Positions 8,398-17,130 of a DNA stretch of 64,000 nucleotides are shown in pieces. How positions within the stretch are numbered: the first letter of the stretch is position 1; each line of letters opens with the position of its first letter. The notes below the pieces were generated by a model. The model was not told the DNA's origin. It made no database searches and worked only from the letters and a program-made list of their open reading frames with translations. Location of the stretch: NCBI GenBank assembly GCA_902631295.1, contig CACOXV010000006.1, forward strand, positions 17,356 through 81,355. Reading direction: 5' to 3'. The translations under genes and the position numbers were made by a program. Origin of the DNA: Paracoccaceae bacterium (GTDB lineage: Bacteria; Pseudomonadota; Alphaproteobacteria; Rhodobacterales; Rhodobacteraceae).

Positions 8398-11300
8398 ATG
8401 AGCGATATCTTTGGAATTGCAAAGTCAGGGTTGCAGGCCTACAAAGAAGGACTTGCGACTACTGGACAAAATATTGCTAATGTTGGTAATGAAAATTATG
8501 CGCGGCGTGAAGTAAATCTTACGGAGGTTAAGTCTCCAACATCTGACGTTTTGTCAATATCATCTAATAAAAACTACGGCGTTAAAGTGGATGGAATTGT
8601 CAGGGCTTTTGATCAGTTTATTGATATTCAACTTCAGAAGGCTTCGTCTGGTTTATCATTTTCTACATCACAAACATTAGTTTTAGAAAAGCTTGAGCAA
8701 GTTTTAAGACCTGGGGAGAAAACTGTTGCAAATAAATTTCAAGATTTCTTTGCTTCTTTGTCAACAGTATCACAAGACCCGTCTGACATAGCAGCCCGAC
8801 ACATTGCCGTTGATGCAGGACGCGGGGTCGTTGCCTCAATAAAAAATGTTGCAAGCGGTATAAAAGACTTACGAAAGCTCGTGAGTGATAGTATTGTGGG
8901 AAATCTTTCAGATTTTAATAAAACAATAGAATTACTCGGCTCCGTTCAAACAGAAATTTTGGGGAATGCAATACCCAATAGAACTCCCAATAATCTACTT
9001 GATCAGAGGGATGCTTATTTGAAGACACTAAGTGAATTTGCAGATATATCAGTTGATTATCTTAAAAATAATTCAGTAAGGGTCACTTTGGGTACGACAG
9101 GTCAAGGTCAAACCTTGATAGATGGATTTAATTATAAGAAGCTAAAATTACAAGACGTTGATGGTGCATCCAAAATCTATATTGATGATGGAGCTAATAG
9201 CGTTTCGACCATACTTCAAATTCAATCGGGTGAGATCGCCGGTTACATGGCTGCTGATATTGCTCTTACTGAAACAAAAAGATCTCTCGATGATCTTACT
9301 AAAAGTCTTGTTGCTGAATTTAATGAAGTTCATCGATTTGGAGTAGATTTAGAAGGGGTCCAGGGCAAAGATTTTTTTAGCTTAGATGCTATCGAGATCA
9401 ATAAATTGTCGATACGTGAGAGTACTGCTCAATTAAGAGTTGATGGAAACCTAGAAAACTCAATGGGGGAGAAACTTAGCGTTAAGTACAGCGGAAGTGA
9501 AGATCTATGGGTAATAGCAGATCAATCCGGCAAAAAATTAACGGAGTTTAAAGGCAGTACCGAATTGAACGGTCTTCGCTTTAACGTTGAGGGGAAACCT
9601 GCACTTGGTGATAGTTTTAATGTTAAGATAACCAACAATGCTTCAGAGAATTTACAAATAAAGATCAAAGACGGAAAAGATATAGCCGCTAGTTCGTTCT
9701 ACTTCATTGAGCCAGCCGGTAGCAATGCTGGCAATGCAGAAATATCTCTCGAACGCTTTGCTGAAATTAAAAATGATAATTTAAAAAAGTTAAATTCTTC
9801 ACTTAGTCACCCTCGTGATGCTGCTAATGCCATAAGCTTCGTAAGTGATGGTGTTATTGGATATATGGAAAATGTTAATAATATAGAAAATTTAGCTTCT
9901 TTAAAATCACAGGCAAAAATCCAATTCAGTGCAACATTATCTGGTCTAGATGCTAATTCAAAATTAAAAATCACCCTGGGAAGTACGGAACATATCTTTT
10001 CAGTTGGTACTATGATTAGTGGTGTTACAAGTTACAGTGAGATTGCAGATTTTCTAAATAAGGGTGGACTGAAATCAGACACTAATTCCTTCTCATTTTC
10101 AGACCTTGGTCTATACGCTGGTGGGAATAAGAATAATCTCACTGTATCTTCAGCAGCCCAACCTCCCTATTCCTCGTTCGAGAAATTGAATTCTGGGAAT
10201 TTAAATAACGTATCTGGTGTTGTCATCCCAGCAGATATTGGGGTGGCTGATTTACAGATTTTTACGCGGGAAGGCATACAGTTATCTGGCAAACCACTTA
10301 CTGAGCAACAGGCGGATGAACTTATTAGTAAAACAAATGGGTTTGCTGATGATGCAGTATATACTGCAAAATATACTTCCATCGGGGCAGATAACCAATA
10401 TATTGGCGCAAAGATCAAACGGCTTACAACGGCTGGAGCCCAAACAAAGACTATCACCTCAATAGGATTTTCAGACAATCTTAATTTATATGCAGCAAAT
10501 AGTTTTCCTTCTTCTAGATCGGGCATGTCATCGGCAATGACGATTACGACTGCGGCAGGCCGCACTAATGATTTTACTACTGCCCAGGGTATGATGGCAG
10601 GCCAGATTGCTGCAAAGTTTAATAATGAAAATGGCAAGTTTGGGGTGGAGGCAAAAGCCCATAACAATCTTGAACTTTTTGGCATTGCTAATGGGCGTTT
10701 GCAATTTGATCTTTTTGGAGATAACTCAACGGCTGCTTCAGTCGATGTGACAGTGGCAAGTAATAGCACAACAGGATTGGTGGCTGCTGTAAATTCTAAA
10801 ACTGCTGAGACGGGTATTTCGGCTTCAGTTTCAGGTAGTGGAGCAATTTTGCTGACTAAACTGGATGGTAATGATATTTCATTGAAGAATTTTAGTATTG
10901 CTACTGGAACTATTTCTGCTCGACAAATTGATAAATTTGGAGAAAAAATACAGTCTTCTCCGATCACTATTTCAACTGGAAAGCATGTCATTTCCGGAGG
11001 TCAAATTGAGCTTCGAAGCCCTGACACATTTAGTTTAACTTATAATGGAGCAACTCAAGCCAGTGCTGCCTCTTCTTTTGATGATGGTTTCGTAAGAAAA
11101 TCTAACAACGCAGAAAAAAATAGAACCGAATATAGTTTTACGGCCAGTTCTTTTATTGATGGAAATTTATTAGATGAAATGCACTCAACAGCGGTCGCAT
11201 CCTCCAGTTCATACTCTCTTACGCTTTCAAGCGATAACGCAAATCAAAATATAGCTGCAGTCTTTAAGCCGCGCAGTGTAAGTGCATTTTCCCCAAAGGA

Positions 11301-12720
11301 AATTTCTACAAATATCGTCAGTGAACTTAGAAAAAATGCTCCTAAATCACGATTTAGTGGTGATGATTTTACGCTAAATGACGGATTTCCAGTAAGTGGT
11401 AGTACTTTTGAATTTCAGCTAGGCGAGCAAAAATATATCGCCACTCTTAATACTACTTTAGATTATACTATTTCTGGTTCCAATGTAGCTATAGGTTCAA
11501 AAAATTATTCCTTTTCAGAAGCTTTAGAGTTGCTTGTAGAAGATTCAACATTTCATATATCAGGACCTGAAAACGATCGCATAAGTGTGGGTTTTGAAAA
11601 GAATGGCTCAAACTTTAGACTTTTTGCTACTGCAAAAGATGGTGTGCTTAGTGGACATGCATTAGTTGCAGCAACATCCAACTCCAGCGCTCAAAAAAAT
11701 GCTTTCCATGTGTCCAATACATCAGGAGCAGAGTTATTAACTGGTGAAATAGACCTCACGCAGGCAGATAAAGCTAATTTTGGCGAACTTGTAATTGGTT
11801 CGACGACGTATTCACTGTCTTTCGCAACAGCGGGCGACGCAATAACATCAAACCCGGCTTTACCTACTGGGGTTACCATTTCTCAGGTTTCCACTGGTAC
11901 AAACAAAGCGAGGATGAAAGTTACAATACCTGAGAGCATTACTGATAAGAATATTCGTTTAAAAGCTACTAACAATTCAGCAACTTTTGGATTTGTCACT
12001 GCAAGTTCGCAAATATTGTTAGGAGAGAATAACTTTTCACTTTCAAATTATGATAATGAGCGGATAACTACGACTTCGTCAGTATCATCTCTTGCAGATG
12101 AAATAATTTCTGTTTCCGGTCTGAATGGTGAGGATTTAATATTTGCGTCGGCCGGTACCAGCAAAGCTACAATAGTCGGCAGTGTGGAAGGCAAATCGCA
12201 AGAACTTAACCCACGAGAAATGACAGCGAAGGTTCATAAAAATAATGATAATATTATTGAAATTTTTGATACAAAGTCAGGTGATTTGTTAGGATCACGT
12301 GAGCTAAGTAATAAGCAGAACTTTCTATTCAGAGGGTTTGATTGGCTCGTTGATGGGGATTTAAGCGCATCAGATGAATTTAGGGTCTTAACAAATACTA
12401 CGAAAAAGGACGATGGTAGTAATTTAGAGCGACTGATTGCCCTTTCCTCCTTTTCGGATAGCAGTGGTAAAGGTGGATATTCAGAAAGATACAACGGCCT
12501 AGTTACCTCAGCAGGTTTCCAACTGCGTTCTAGCGAACAAAGTCTTATTAACGCTAAAACGGCACATGATGTAGCGAAAGATCAAAAATCTGAGTTTTCA
12601 GGAGTAGATCTGGATACTGAGGCCGCCCGATTACTTGAACAACAACAGGCTTATCAGGCATTAGCGCGAGTTTTAAGTACAGCCAAGGAAATGATGGATA
12701 CCTTACTAAGATCAATGTGA
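8398..12720 (+). CDS. flgK: Hook-filament junction protein FlgK (HAP1), greatly enlarged
   Basis: First hook-filament junction protein. The N terminus (GIAKSGLQAYKEGLATTGQN, then IANVGNENYARREV) and C terminus (GVDLDTEAARLLEQQQAYQA, then LARVLSTAKEMMDTLL) are unmistakably FlgK. The 1440-aa length is two to three times the family norm. The insert has several beta-domain modules: a D2-like module (F-x-V-E-G-x-P-x-x-G-D-x-F) at about residues 395-410, a similar one near 1313-1335, and a flagellin hook-IN-like segment near 780-830. The frame stays open across 4.3 kb. The ATG lies 2 bp after flgJ. Confidence 0.93.
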   Translation: MSDIFGIAKSGLQAYKEGLATTGQNIANVGNENYARREVNLTEVKSPTSDVLSISSNKNYGVKVDGIVRAFDQFIDIQLQKASSGLSFSTSQTLVLEKLEQVLRPGEKTVANKFQDFFASLSTVSQDPSDIAARHIAVDAGRGVVASIKNVASGIKDLRKLVSDSIVGNLSDFNKTIELLGSVQTEILGNAIPNRTPNNLLDQRDAYLKTLSEFADISVDYLKNNSVRVTLGTTGQGQTLIDGFNYKKLKLQDVDGASKIYIDDGANSVSTILQIQSGEIAGYMAADIALTETKRSLDDLTKSLVAEFNEVHRFGVDLEGVQGKDFFSLDAIEINKLSIRESTAQLRVDGNLENSMGEKLSVKYSGSEDLWVIADQSGKKLTEFKGSTELNGLRFNVEGKPALGDSFNVKITNNASENLQIKIKDGKDIAASSFYFIEPAGSNAGNAEISLERFAEIKNDNLKKLNSSLSHPRDAANAISFVSDGVIGYMENVNNIENLASLKSQAKIQFSATLSGLDANSKLKITLGSTEHIFSVGTMISGVTSYSEIADFLNKGGLKSDTNSFSFSDLGLYAGGNKNNLTVSSAAQPPYSSFEKLNSGNLNNVSGVVIPADIGVADLQIFTREGIQLSGKPLTEQQADELISKTNGFADDAVYTAKYTSIGADNQYIGAKIKRLTTAGAQTKTITSIGFSDNLNLYAANSFPSSRSGMSSAMTITTAAGRTNDFTTAQGMMAGQIAAKFNNENGKFGVEAKAHNNLELFGIANGRLQFDLFGDNSTAASVDVTVASNSTTGLVAAVNSKTAETGISASVSGSGAILLTKLDGNDISLKNFSIATGTISARQIDKFGEKIQSSPITISTGKHVISGGQIELRSPDTFSLTYNGATQASAASSFDDGFVRKSNNAEKNRTEYSFTASSFIDGNLLDEMHSTAVASSSSYSLTLSSDNANQNIAAVFKPRSVSAFSPKEISTNIVSELRKNAPKSRFSGDDFTLNDGFPVSGSTFEFQLGEQKYIATLNTTLDYTISGSNVAIGSKNYSFSEALELLVEDSTFHISGPENDRISVGFEKNGSNFRLFATAKDGVLSGHALVAATSNSSAQKNAFHVSNTSGAELLTGEIDLTQADKANFGELVIGSTTYSLSFATAGDAITSNPALPTGVTISQVSTGTNKARMKVTIPESITDKNIRLKATNNSATFGFVTASSQILLGENNFSLSNYDNERITTTSSVSSLADEIISVSGLNGEDLIFASAGTSKATIVGSVEGKSQELNPREMTAKVHKNNDNIIEIFDTKSGDLLGSRELSNKQNFLFRGFDWLVDGDLSASDEFRVLTNTTKKDDGSNLERLIALSSFSDSSGKGGYSERYNGLVTSAGFQLRSSEQSLINAKTAHDVAKDQKSEFSGVDLDTEAARLLEQQQAYQALARVLSTAKEMMDTLLRSM

Positions 12721-12736
12721 AAGTGATTGAGAAAAA

Positions 12737-14005
12737 ATGACTATTGGAACACCAAGATTACATCAACAAAATGTTGAGCTTTTTGCGAAACTTAACCAGG
12801 AAATGAAGTCAATCCAGTCTCAAGTTGGATCTGGCAGAGCGGATCTTAAATTATCAGAAAACCTTCATGAAATAGCGAAGTTAAGTGCGGCCGAAGAGAG
12901 AATTGTTGAGACCAATCAATTTATGGAGAATTCTAAAAGGGCTTCTACAGAGTTAGAGTTCTTGGATGTAGCCTTAGATAGGCTACAGAATTTAACAGTG
13001 AATCTTCAGGAAATCGCTGTGGAAAGCGGTAATGATATGCTGTCTACAAAAGAGAGAGAGCGGTTTGTTAATGATGTCGAAAGACTAAAGAAAGAGATAT
13101 TGGACATCGCAAACATGAATGATAGTTTTGGCAATAGTTTATTTGGAGGCGTATCGGGTGAAGAAAAACCCTTTTCTATTGATAGTAAGGGTACAGTTTC
13201 CTATGTTGGGTCTGCTCTTGCGAGAGAGGTGAAGGTCTCTCCGAGTTTGCATGTCAGGCAAAACTTTGCAGGTAATTCACTTTTTGAAAATATTTCTTCA
13301 GAAAATGGAAAGATTTCAGTATTTGAGGTGATCGACGACTTAGCTGAAAGCTTAAAAAATGATTTGAATTCCAGTAATTCGTCAAATCTATTGTCCAATG
13401 GTACTGCGGTGGATCTGGTATTCCCCAATTCTGGCCCAGAGGGCAAGATTGAGTTTAATTTAGATACTGGTGGTGATAAAAATAAAATTTCGAGTACTAT
13501 CTACGGTAATGACTATTCTCCTATTGTTTCTCAAATCAATAGTTTAACTGGCTCGACCGGGATCTCTGCAAGTATAGTAGACGGTAACAAAATTCGACTG
13601 CAGGGTTCAGTGGAAAGGCTACATTTAAGTGATCTAGTTGTTTCAGATTATAACCGATCAAAGTCCTTTATTGGGGTAATTAAAGATACGTCTTCGTCGA
13701 CGGTTGTGGAAAAAATTGCAGAAAATAGGCTGCAAAATGGTAGTATTAGTACAAAAATAAATGATATATTTGATACTTTTGCGACTGCGAGAGCTGAAGT
13801 AGGTGCATCGTCGCGAAGGGCACAAGAAAATGAGACAGCAGCTCAGGATATCCTTTTAACCATAGAGGAGGATGTGTCTGACATTCGTGACGCTGATCTA
13901 GCATCTTTGCTGACGCAACTTGAATTTCTAATGACAAATAAAGAAGCGGCGCAAGCAACTTTTACGAGAATTACGAGCAAGACTTTATTTGATTACCTAG
14001 GTTAA
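12737..14005 (+). CDS. flgL: Hook-associated protein FlgL (HAP3)
   Basis: Second junction protein, between FlgK and the filament. N-terminal helices similar to flagellin (LHQQNVELFAKLNQEMKSIQ, VGSGRADLKLSENL) and the C-terminal helix (SDIRDADLASLLTQLEFLMT, then ATFTRITSKTLFDYLG) define it. It is 422 aa, longer than the roughly 300 aa common in this family; the extra part is central and includes an IN-motif-like stretch (STGISASIVDGNKIRLQGS, about residues 275-293). It follows flgK by 16 bp and is the last gene of the classical cluster; no flagellin gene is seen in the window. Confidence 0.9.
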   Translation: MTIGTPRLHQQNVELFAKLNQEMKSIQSQVGSGRADLKLSENLHEIAKLSAAEERIVETNQFMENSKRASTELEFLDVALDRLQNLTVNLQEIAVESGNDMLSTKERERFVNDVERLKKEILDIANMNDSFGNSLFGGVSGEEKPFSIDSKGTVSYVGSALAREVKVSPSLHVRQNFAGNSLFENISSENGKISVFEVIDDLAESLKNDLNSSNSSNLLSNGTAVDLVFPNSGPEGKIEFNLDTGGDKNKISSTIYGNDYSPIVSQINSLTGSTGISASIVDGNKIRLQGSVERLHLSDLVVSDYNRSKSFIGVIKDTSSSTVVEKIAENRLQNGSISTKINDIFDTFATARAEVGASSRRAQENETAAQDILLTIEEDVSDIRDADLASLLTQLEFLMTNKEAAQATFTRITSKTLFDYLG

Positions 14006-14036
14006 TTTTTATAAAGTTACTACATCGTAGATAGTA

Positions 14037-14052
14037 TGGCATAGAATTTGCT
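14037..14052 (+). promoter_or_regulatory. Sigma-54 promoter of the extra rod/hook gene
   Basis: TGGCATAGAATTTGCT has the canonical -24 GG and -12 GC with correct spacing and differs from the flgG site by one base. It lies 25 bp upstream of the ATG at 14078. Confidence 0.9.
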
Positions 14053-14077
14053 CCTATTTTTCAAATAGGAGAAGTGT

Positions 14078-14890
14078 ATGTTTTCACTAATAAAATCTGG
14101 AATGGCAACAGCAATGCATGAGTTGTCGGTTGTTTCTAACAACATTGCGAACGCAAATTCAAATGGCTTTAAAAAAACTTTAGTTGCATTCAGTGAATTA
14201 GGGGACAGATTTGGATCTGAACAGGTTGATAGTGCAAAAGTTGGACTTGGAGCTTCGTTGGGTGCCTCACGTAGGAGTGATGGCCAAGGATCTATTATAG
14301 ACACGGACAACCGAACTGACCTCGCATTGCTTGGTAATGGTATGTTTATTCTAAAAAACCCAAATAGTGTAACGCATTCATTTACTAGAAATGGGACTTT
14401 TAGTTTGGATGACGCCGGTTTTCTGCGATCGTCAAATGATGCGTTCGTTATGGGTTCTCCTCTTGTGGATGGTCTATTTGGACCAACGCCAGCAGAGCTT
14501 GATGGATTATCACCTATTCAAATTCCGCTTAAGCGTGAGGATGTACCTATGTCAGAACTTAGGATCTTGGGTGATGGGCGCATAGAGGCTAGCTATGGAA
14601 CTGAGGTTTCTTACCCAGTAAGTACTGTCACTTTAGGTGTATTTTCAAACAACAACGGTCTAAAGGAATTGGGTGGTGGAATTTATGCTCAGACTGATAA
14701 ATCGGGAGCAGTTAGTTTAGGAGCACCAGCAGACTTAGGATATGCTTCTCTTAAAAGTGGAGGCTTAGAGGCCTCCAATGTCAATATAACCGATGAACTA
14801 ACATCTATGATTAAAGCTCAGCAGCAATTCAATGGATCGGCCCGATTAATGCAAACAAACTCAGAGATGGTAGAGAAACTAACTCGATAG
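14078..14890 (+). CDS. Additional hook/rod-family protein (FlgE/FlgF/FlgG-like)
   Basis: A 270-aa member of the axial-protein family. The N terminus (MATAMHELSVVSNNIANANS, NGFKKTLVAFSEL) resembles FlgE/FlgF, and the C terminus (GGLEASNVNITDELTSMIKA, then QQQFNGSARLMQ) is typical of hook and rod subunits. FlgE, FlgF and FlgG are all already present upstream, so this is an extra paralogue. Its own sigma-54 promoter and a GGAG Shine-Dalgarno support expression with the flagellum. The low similarity to FlgF/FlgG in the middle and the FlgE-like VVSNNIANA make me favour a short hook-type protein, but the exact position in the axial structure cannot be told from sequence. Confidence 0.75.
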   Translation: MFSLIKSGMATAMHELSVVSNNIANANSNGFKKTLVAFSELGDRFGSEQVDSAKVGLGASLGASRRSDGQGSIIDTDNRTDLALLGNGMFILKNPNSVTHSFTRNGTFSLDDAGFLRSSNDAFVMGSPLVDGLFGPTPAELDGLSPIQIPLKREDVPMSELRILGDGRIEASYGTEVSYPVSTVTLGVFSNNNGLKELGGGIYAQTDKSGAVSLGAPADLGYASLKSGGLEASNVNITDELTSMIKAQQQFNGSARLMQTNSEMVEKLTR

Positions 14891-14926
14891 TAGAAATTTA
14901 TATTTCTGTTTTTAGGAGATGAAGAT

Positions 14927-15436
14927 ATGTCACAATGCGTGGAATGTAAGACCAGAATGGGTTTCACAGAATCTAATGTAGCTAGAGAGCATAAAGGCTT
15001 GTGTGTTGCATGCCATGTAAAGTCATTAGTTAAAGAAAAGGTGGCAGCAGCCAATAAACCGCACCGTCCGACAAATGTGAAAAGCATTGATAACCTATTC
15101 ACAAAGTTTGAAGATATGCTTGTGACAAGCGAAACGGCGATGAACATTAGAATCCGTAAGCGTTTCGGAGTAGTACATGGAGAGGGCGTTTTTGTTGTAG
15201 AAAGCCAGTCTTTTCTGAAAAAAATATTATCTGTCGTTGTAAAGCGTTATAGGTCGATAGATAGAAAAACGCTAAAAACCGCTATCTCAGACGCAATGGT
15301 TGAACTTAAAGCGGCAGCTTTGAAAGCAGGTGGCAATGCGATCGTTGGTTATGATATTCAATATACGAATGTGATCTTTAACTCTAAGGAGCACGTTATT
15401 GTATCTGTTTCAGGCACATCGGTCGAAACAGCTTAG
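14927..15436 (+). CDS. Zinc-ribbon-like protein with YbjQ-type domain
   Basis: The first 30 residues contain two CxxC-type pairs (CVECKTRMG and LCVACHVK), which look like a small zinc ribbon. The C-terminal half (residues about 75-169) resembles the YbjQ/UPF0145 family: a GEGVFVVESQSFLKKI beta-helix entry, a helix MVELKAAALKAGGNAIVGYD and a final beta strand ending VSVSGTSVE. The function of YbjQ proteins is not established. It starts 36 bp after the hook/rod paralogue with an AGGAG site, so it may be read from the same sigma-54 promoter, although a weak AU hairpin lies between them. No membrane segment is visible. Confidence 0.6.
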   Translation: MSQCVECKTRMGFTESNVAREHKGLCVACHVKSLVKEKVAAANKPHRPTNVKSIDNLFTKFEDMLVTSETAMNIRIRKRFGVVHGEGVFVVESQSFLKKILSVVVKRYRSIDRKTLKTAISDAMVELKAAALKAGGNAIVGYDIQYTNVIFNSKEHVIVSVSGTSVETA

Positions 15437-15481
15437 AGCCATTTCAACCAAGTGCTAGTAAAATGATTTTTAGTTTACTGC

Positions 15482-15874
15482 TTATAGGCCCTTTTTAGAA
15501 TGGCAGTCAAAGAAGTGACCGGTTAATGTAGTAATTCCTGCATGCTCACGCCAATTAGTTATTGATAGAGCATTTGCGCCTGTAACCATGGCTCTATTTC
15601 GGAGTGCTATCATTGTTTGTGTATAAGCCAAAGAACTACTGAAGTTTAAAGCAATAGTTCTGGAGCAGTGATCGCTTCCTCTTGTGTAAGAATATGCATG
15701 AACACTCACCTTCTCGGATCCTTTTAACGGGTGTGCTTCGTAGATTGTTAAAGCTGCAGACTCTGTATGAGGTTTAGATGAAACGTTTGATGTTGAAACG
15801 GGATGAGTTAATGTATGGCATCCAGCTAAAAATAAAGCTGAAGTTATTATACCAATAACAGTTGTAATTTTCAT
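15482..15874 (-). CDS. Outer-membrane lipoprotein, DUF4156/RcsF-like
   Basis: A lipoprotein signal peptide with lipobox LAGC places the lipidated Cys at residue 19. The remaining 110 aa carry a small alpha/beta domain; the segment ALRNRAMVTGANALSITNWR followed by a final strand and FFDC resembles the core of DUF4156 and RcsF-type envelope proteins. Two pairs of Cys (near residues 70 and 123) may form a disulphide. It is convergent with the YbjQ-like gene, whose helix has a similar GNA motif. The family assignment is by motif only, and no function is assigned. Confidence 0.55.
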   Translation of the reverse strand: MKITTVIGIITSALFLAGCHTLTHPVSTSNVSSKPHTESAALTIYEAHPLKGSEKVSVHAYSYTRGSDHCSRTIALNFSSSLAYTQTMIALRNRAMVTGANALSITNWREHAGITTLTGHFFDCHSKKGL

Positions 15875-16025
15875 TTTACTATCTTTCTTTTATTCGATCC
15901 CTTTTCTAAACGACACCAACGAATTTTATTTTAGTTTTACGCTTTTTTTGAAGATCGTAAGACGTAAATATTTATTTTATGGTGCTGTTTCTGATATCTT
16001 AGTATGTAGGAGATGAGATTTTTTT

Positions 16026-16652
16026 ATGTTCCGAAGTATTGATAGTAAAATAGCAGAAATTTATAATCAGAGGTTTCTGCAGATCGGTCCAATGCCTGAA
16101 GCTAGTATGTGGTTTTCAAAAAAACGGCAATTTACGCGTTTTGATATAATATTTAACGAGATAAAATTACTAACTCGGAATAATGAGAGATCAATAATCG
16201 ATATAGGGTGTGGATATGGTGCATTTATTGAGTTTCTCTCGGAAAGAGGCGCCGCTGATATTTGGAGTTATTATGGCTACGATGTTTCCAATGAAGTAAT
16301 TAAATTTTGCAAAGGACACTATTCTCAGGATGCTGCGTTTTATACTGGGTCTATTCCTACTTTTATGGGAGACTTTATTATTATGTCTGGAACATTTAAT
16401 TTTTTTCCGTCGAAAGACTACAATTCTTGGAAGCTTTATTTCTACAAATCTTTGAAAGCACTATGGTCAAAAACGACTTGTGCAATGATTTTTAATTTAC
16501 AAATATTGGATCAGGAAAAGATTACGGATGAAGGGATTGTTTATACGTCTAAAGATGAGATAGAAAGTTTTTGTAAAACAAACTTTGGTAACGTTAAGGC
16601 TGTTACTAACCCTGCTATACCGAAAGACGTTACTTTTGTTGTAAAAAAATGA
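16026..16652 (+). CDS. Class I SAM-dependent methyltransferase, unknown substrate
   Basis: The 208-aa product has motif I of class I methyltransferases (IIDIGCGYGAFIEFL, about residues 58-72), followed by YYGYDVSNEVI as the acidic motif II and a post-motif region MSGTFNFF. It resembles small stand-alone methyltransferases found near surface-modification or flagellar genes, but no residue identifies the substrate. A clear GGAGATGAG site precedes the ATG. It stands alone, with a lipoprotein gene divergent upstream and a sigma-54 promoter starting about 50 bp downstream. Confidence 0.65.
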   Translation: MFRSIDSKIAEIYNQRFLQIGPMPEASMWFSKKRQFTRFDIIFNEIKLLTRNNERSIIDIGCGYGAFIEFLSERGAADIWSYYGYDVSNEVIKFCKGHYSQDAAFYTGSIPTFMGDFIIMSGTFNFFPSKDYNSWKLYFYKSLKALWSKTTCAMIFNLQILDQEKITDEGIVYTSKDEIESFCKTNFGNVKAVTNPAIPKDVTFVVKK

Positions 16653-16705
16653 TAATAGTTATAAAATACTCGTAAAAAATTTAAAACTGAAATAGGTCAA
16701 TTAAT

Positions 16706-16721
16706 TGGCATAAAGCTTGCT
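16706..16721 (+). promoter_or_regulatory. Sigma-54 promoter of the unknown gene at 16750
   Basis: TGGCATAAAGCTTGCT has the same bases at the key -24 and -12 positions as the three flagellar promoters upstream (838, 5386, 14037). It lies 28 bp before the ATG at 16750. Because transcription must start about 12 bp after the -12 element, it also excludes the upstream start codons that the open frame would allow. Confidence 0.85.
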
Positions 16722-16749
16722 GCCTTTAGTAAATAAAGTGGAGTTAATT

Positions 16750-17130
16750 ATGTTTAAATTGGCTATAGTTTCAGCAGGAGCTGCGGTTGTTGGAATACAC
16801 TCAGCTAGCTTTTTTATTGGCAGCGAAGAGGAAAAGAGTTTTATTTCCAGAGTGACGCTTGAAGAGCACTGTGACTTGGAGGCGAGTGCCTTCGCTGTGG
16901 AAAATTTAACAAATGGTGAGATCCGACCATTTAAATATGGTGAAGCTTTTATTCGAGCAAAAGAGTCCGACTGGCTTAAAGTTGTGCTGAATAAAGATTT
17001 TAGTGCTATTTACTTTGATGGAGAAAAAATCCGAGCGGGTAAGCAAGTAAAAGTCGTCCAAAATTGTTCCTCAGAGACAACTCTTGATAATATTTTTGAA
17101 AGCTTTAACGACACTTTTTCAAGTGACTAA
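16750..17130 (+). CDS. Unknown 126-aa exported or membrane-anchored protein, candidate flagellar-regulon member
   Basis: I do not recognise a family. The N terminus (FKLAIVSAGAAVVGIHSASF) is a hydrophobic segment that could be a signal peptide or anchor. The mature part is acidic, with two Cys (residues about 38 and 105) and mixed beta/alpha character; KYGEAFIRAKESDWLKVVLN near residues 58-77 looks like an SH3-like strand pair. The ATG at 16750 is chosen because the sigma-54 promoter at 16706-16721 overlaps any earlier start and a GGAG site sits at the right distance. The promoter suggests co-regulation with the flagellum. A periplasmic role near the basal body is a guess only. Confidence 0.65.
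   Translation: MFKLAIVSAGAAVVGIHSASFFIGSEEEKSFISRVTLEEHCDLEASAFAVENLTNGEIRPFKYGEAFIRAKESDWLKVVLNKDFSAIYFDGEKIRAGKQVKVVQNCSSETTLDNIFESFNDTFSSD

Noticed and set aside
10167..10991. 274-codon open frame on the minus strand inside flgK
   Set aside because: It is antisense to an unmistakable part of FlgK, has no ribosome site or family motif, and is rich in Pro/Ser/Val as expected from the shadow of a Thr/Ser/Gly-rich repeat protein.
14892..14912. AU-only hairpin followed by GTTTTT between the rod/hook paralogue and the YbjQ-like gene
   Set aside because: The 6-bp AGAAAT/ATTTCT stem is too weak to call an intrinsic terminator; read-through is likely.
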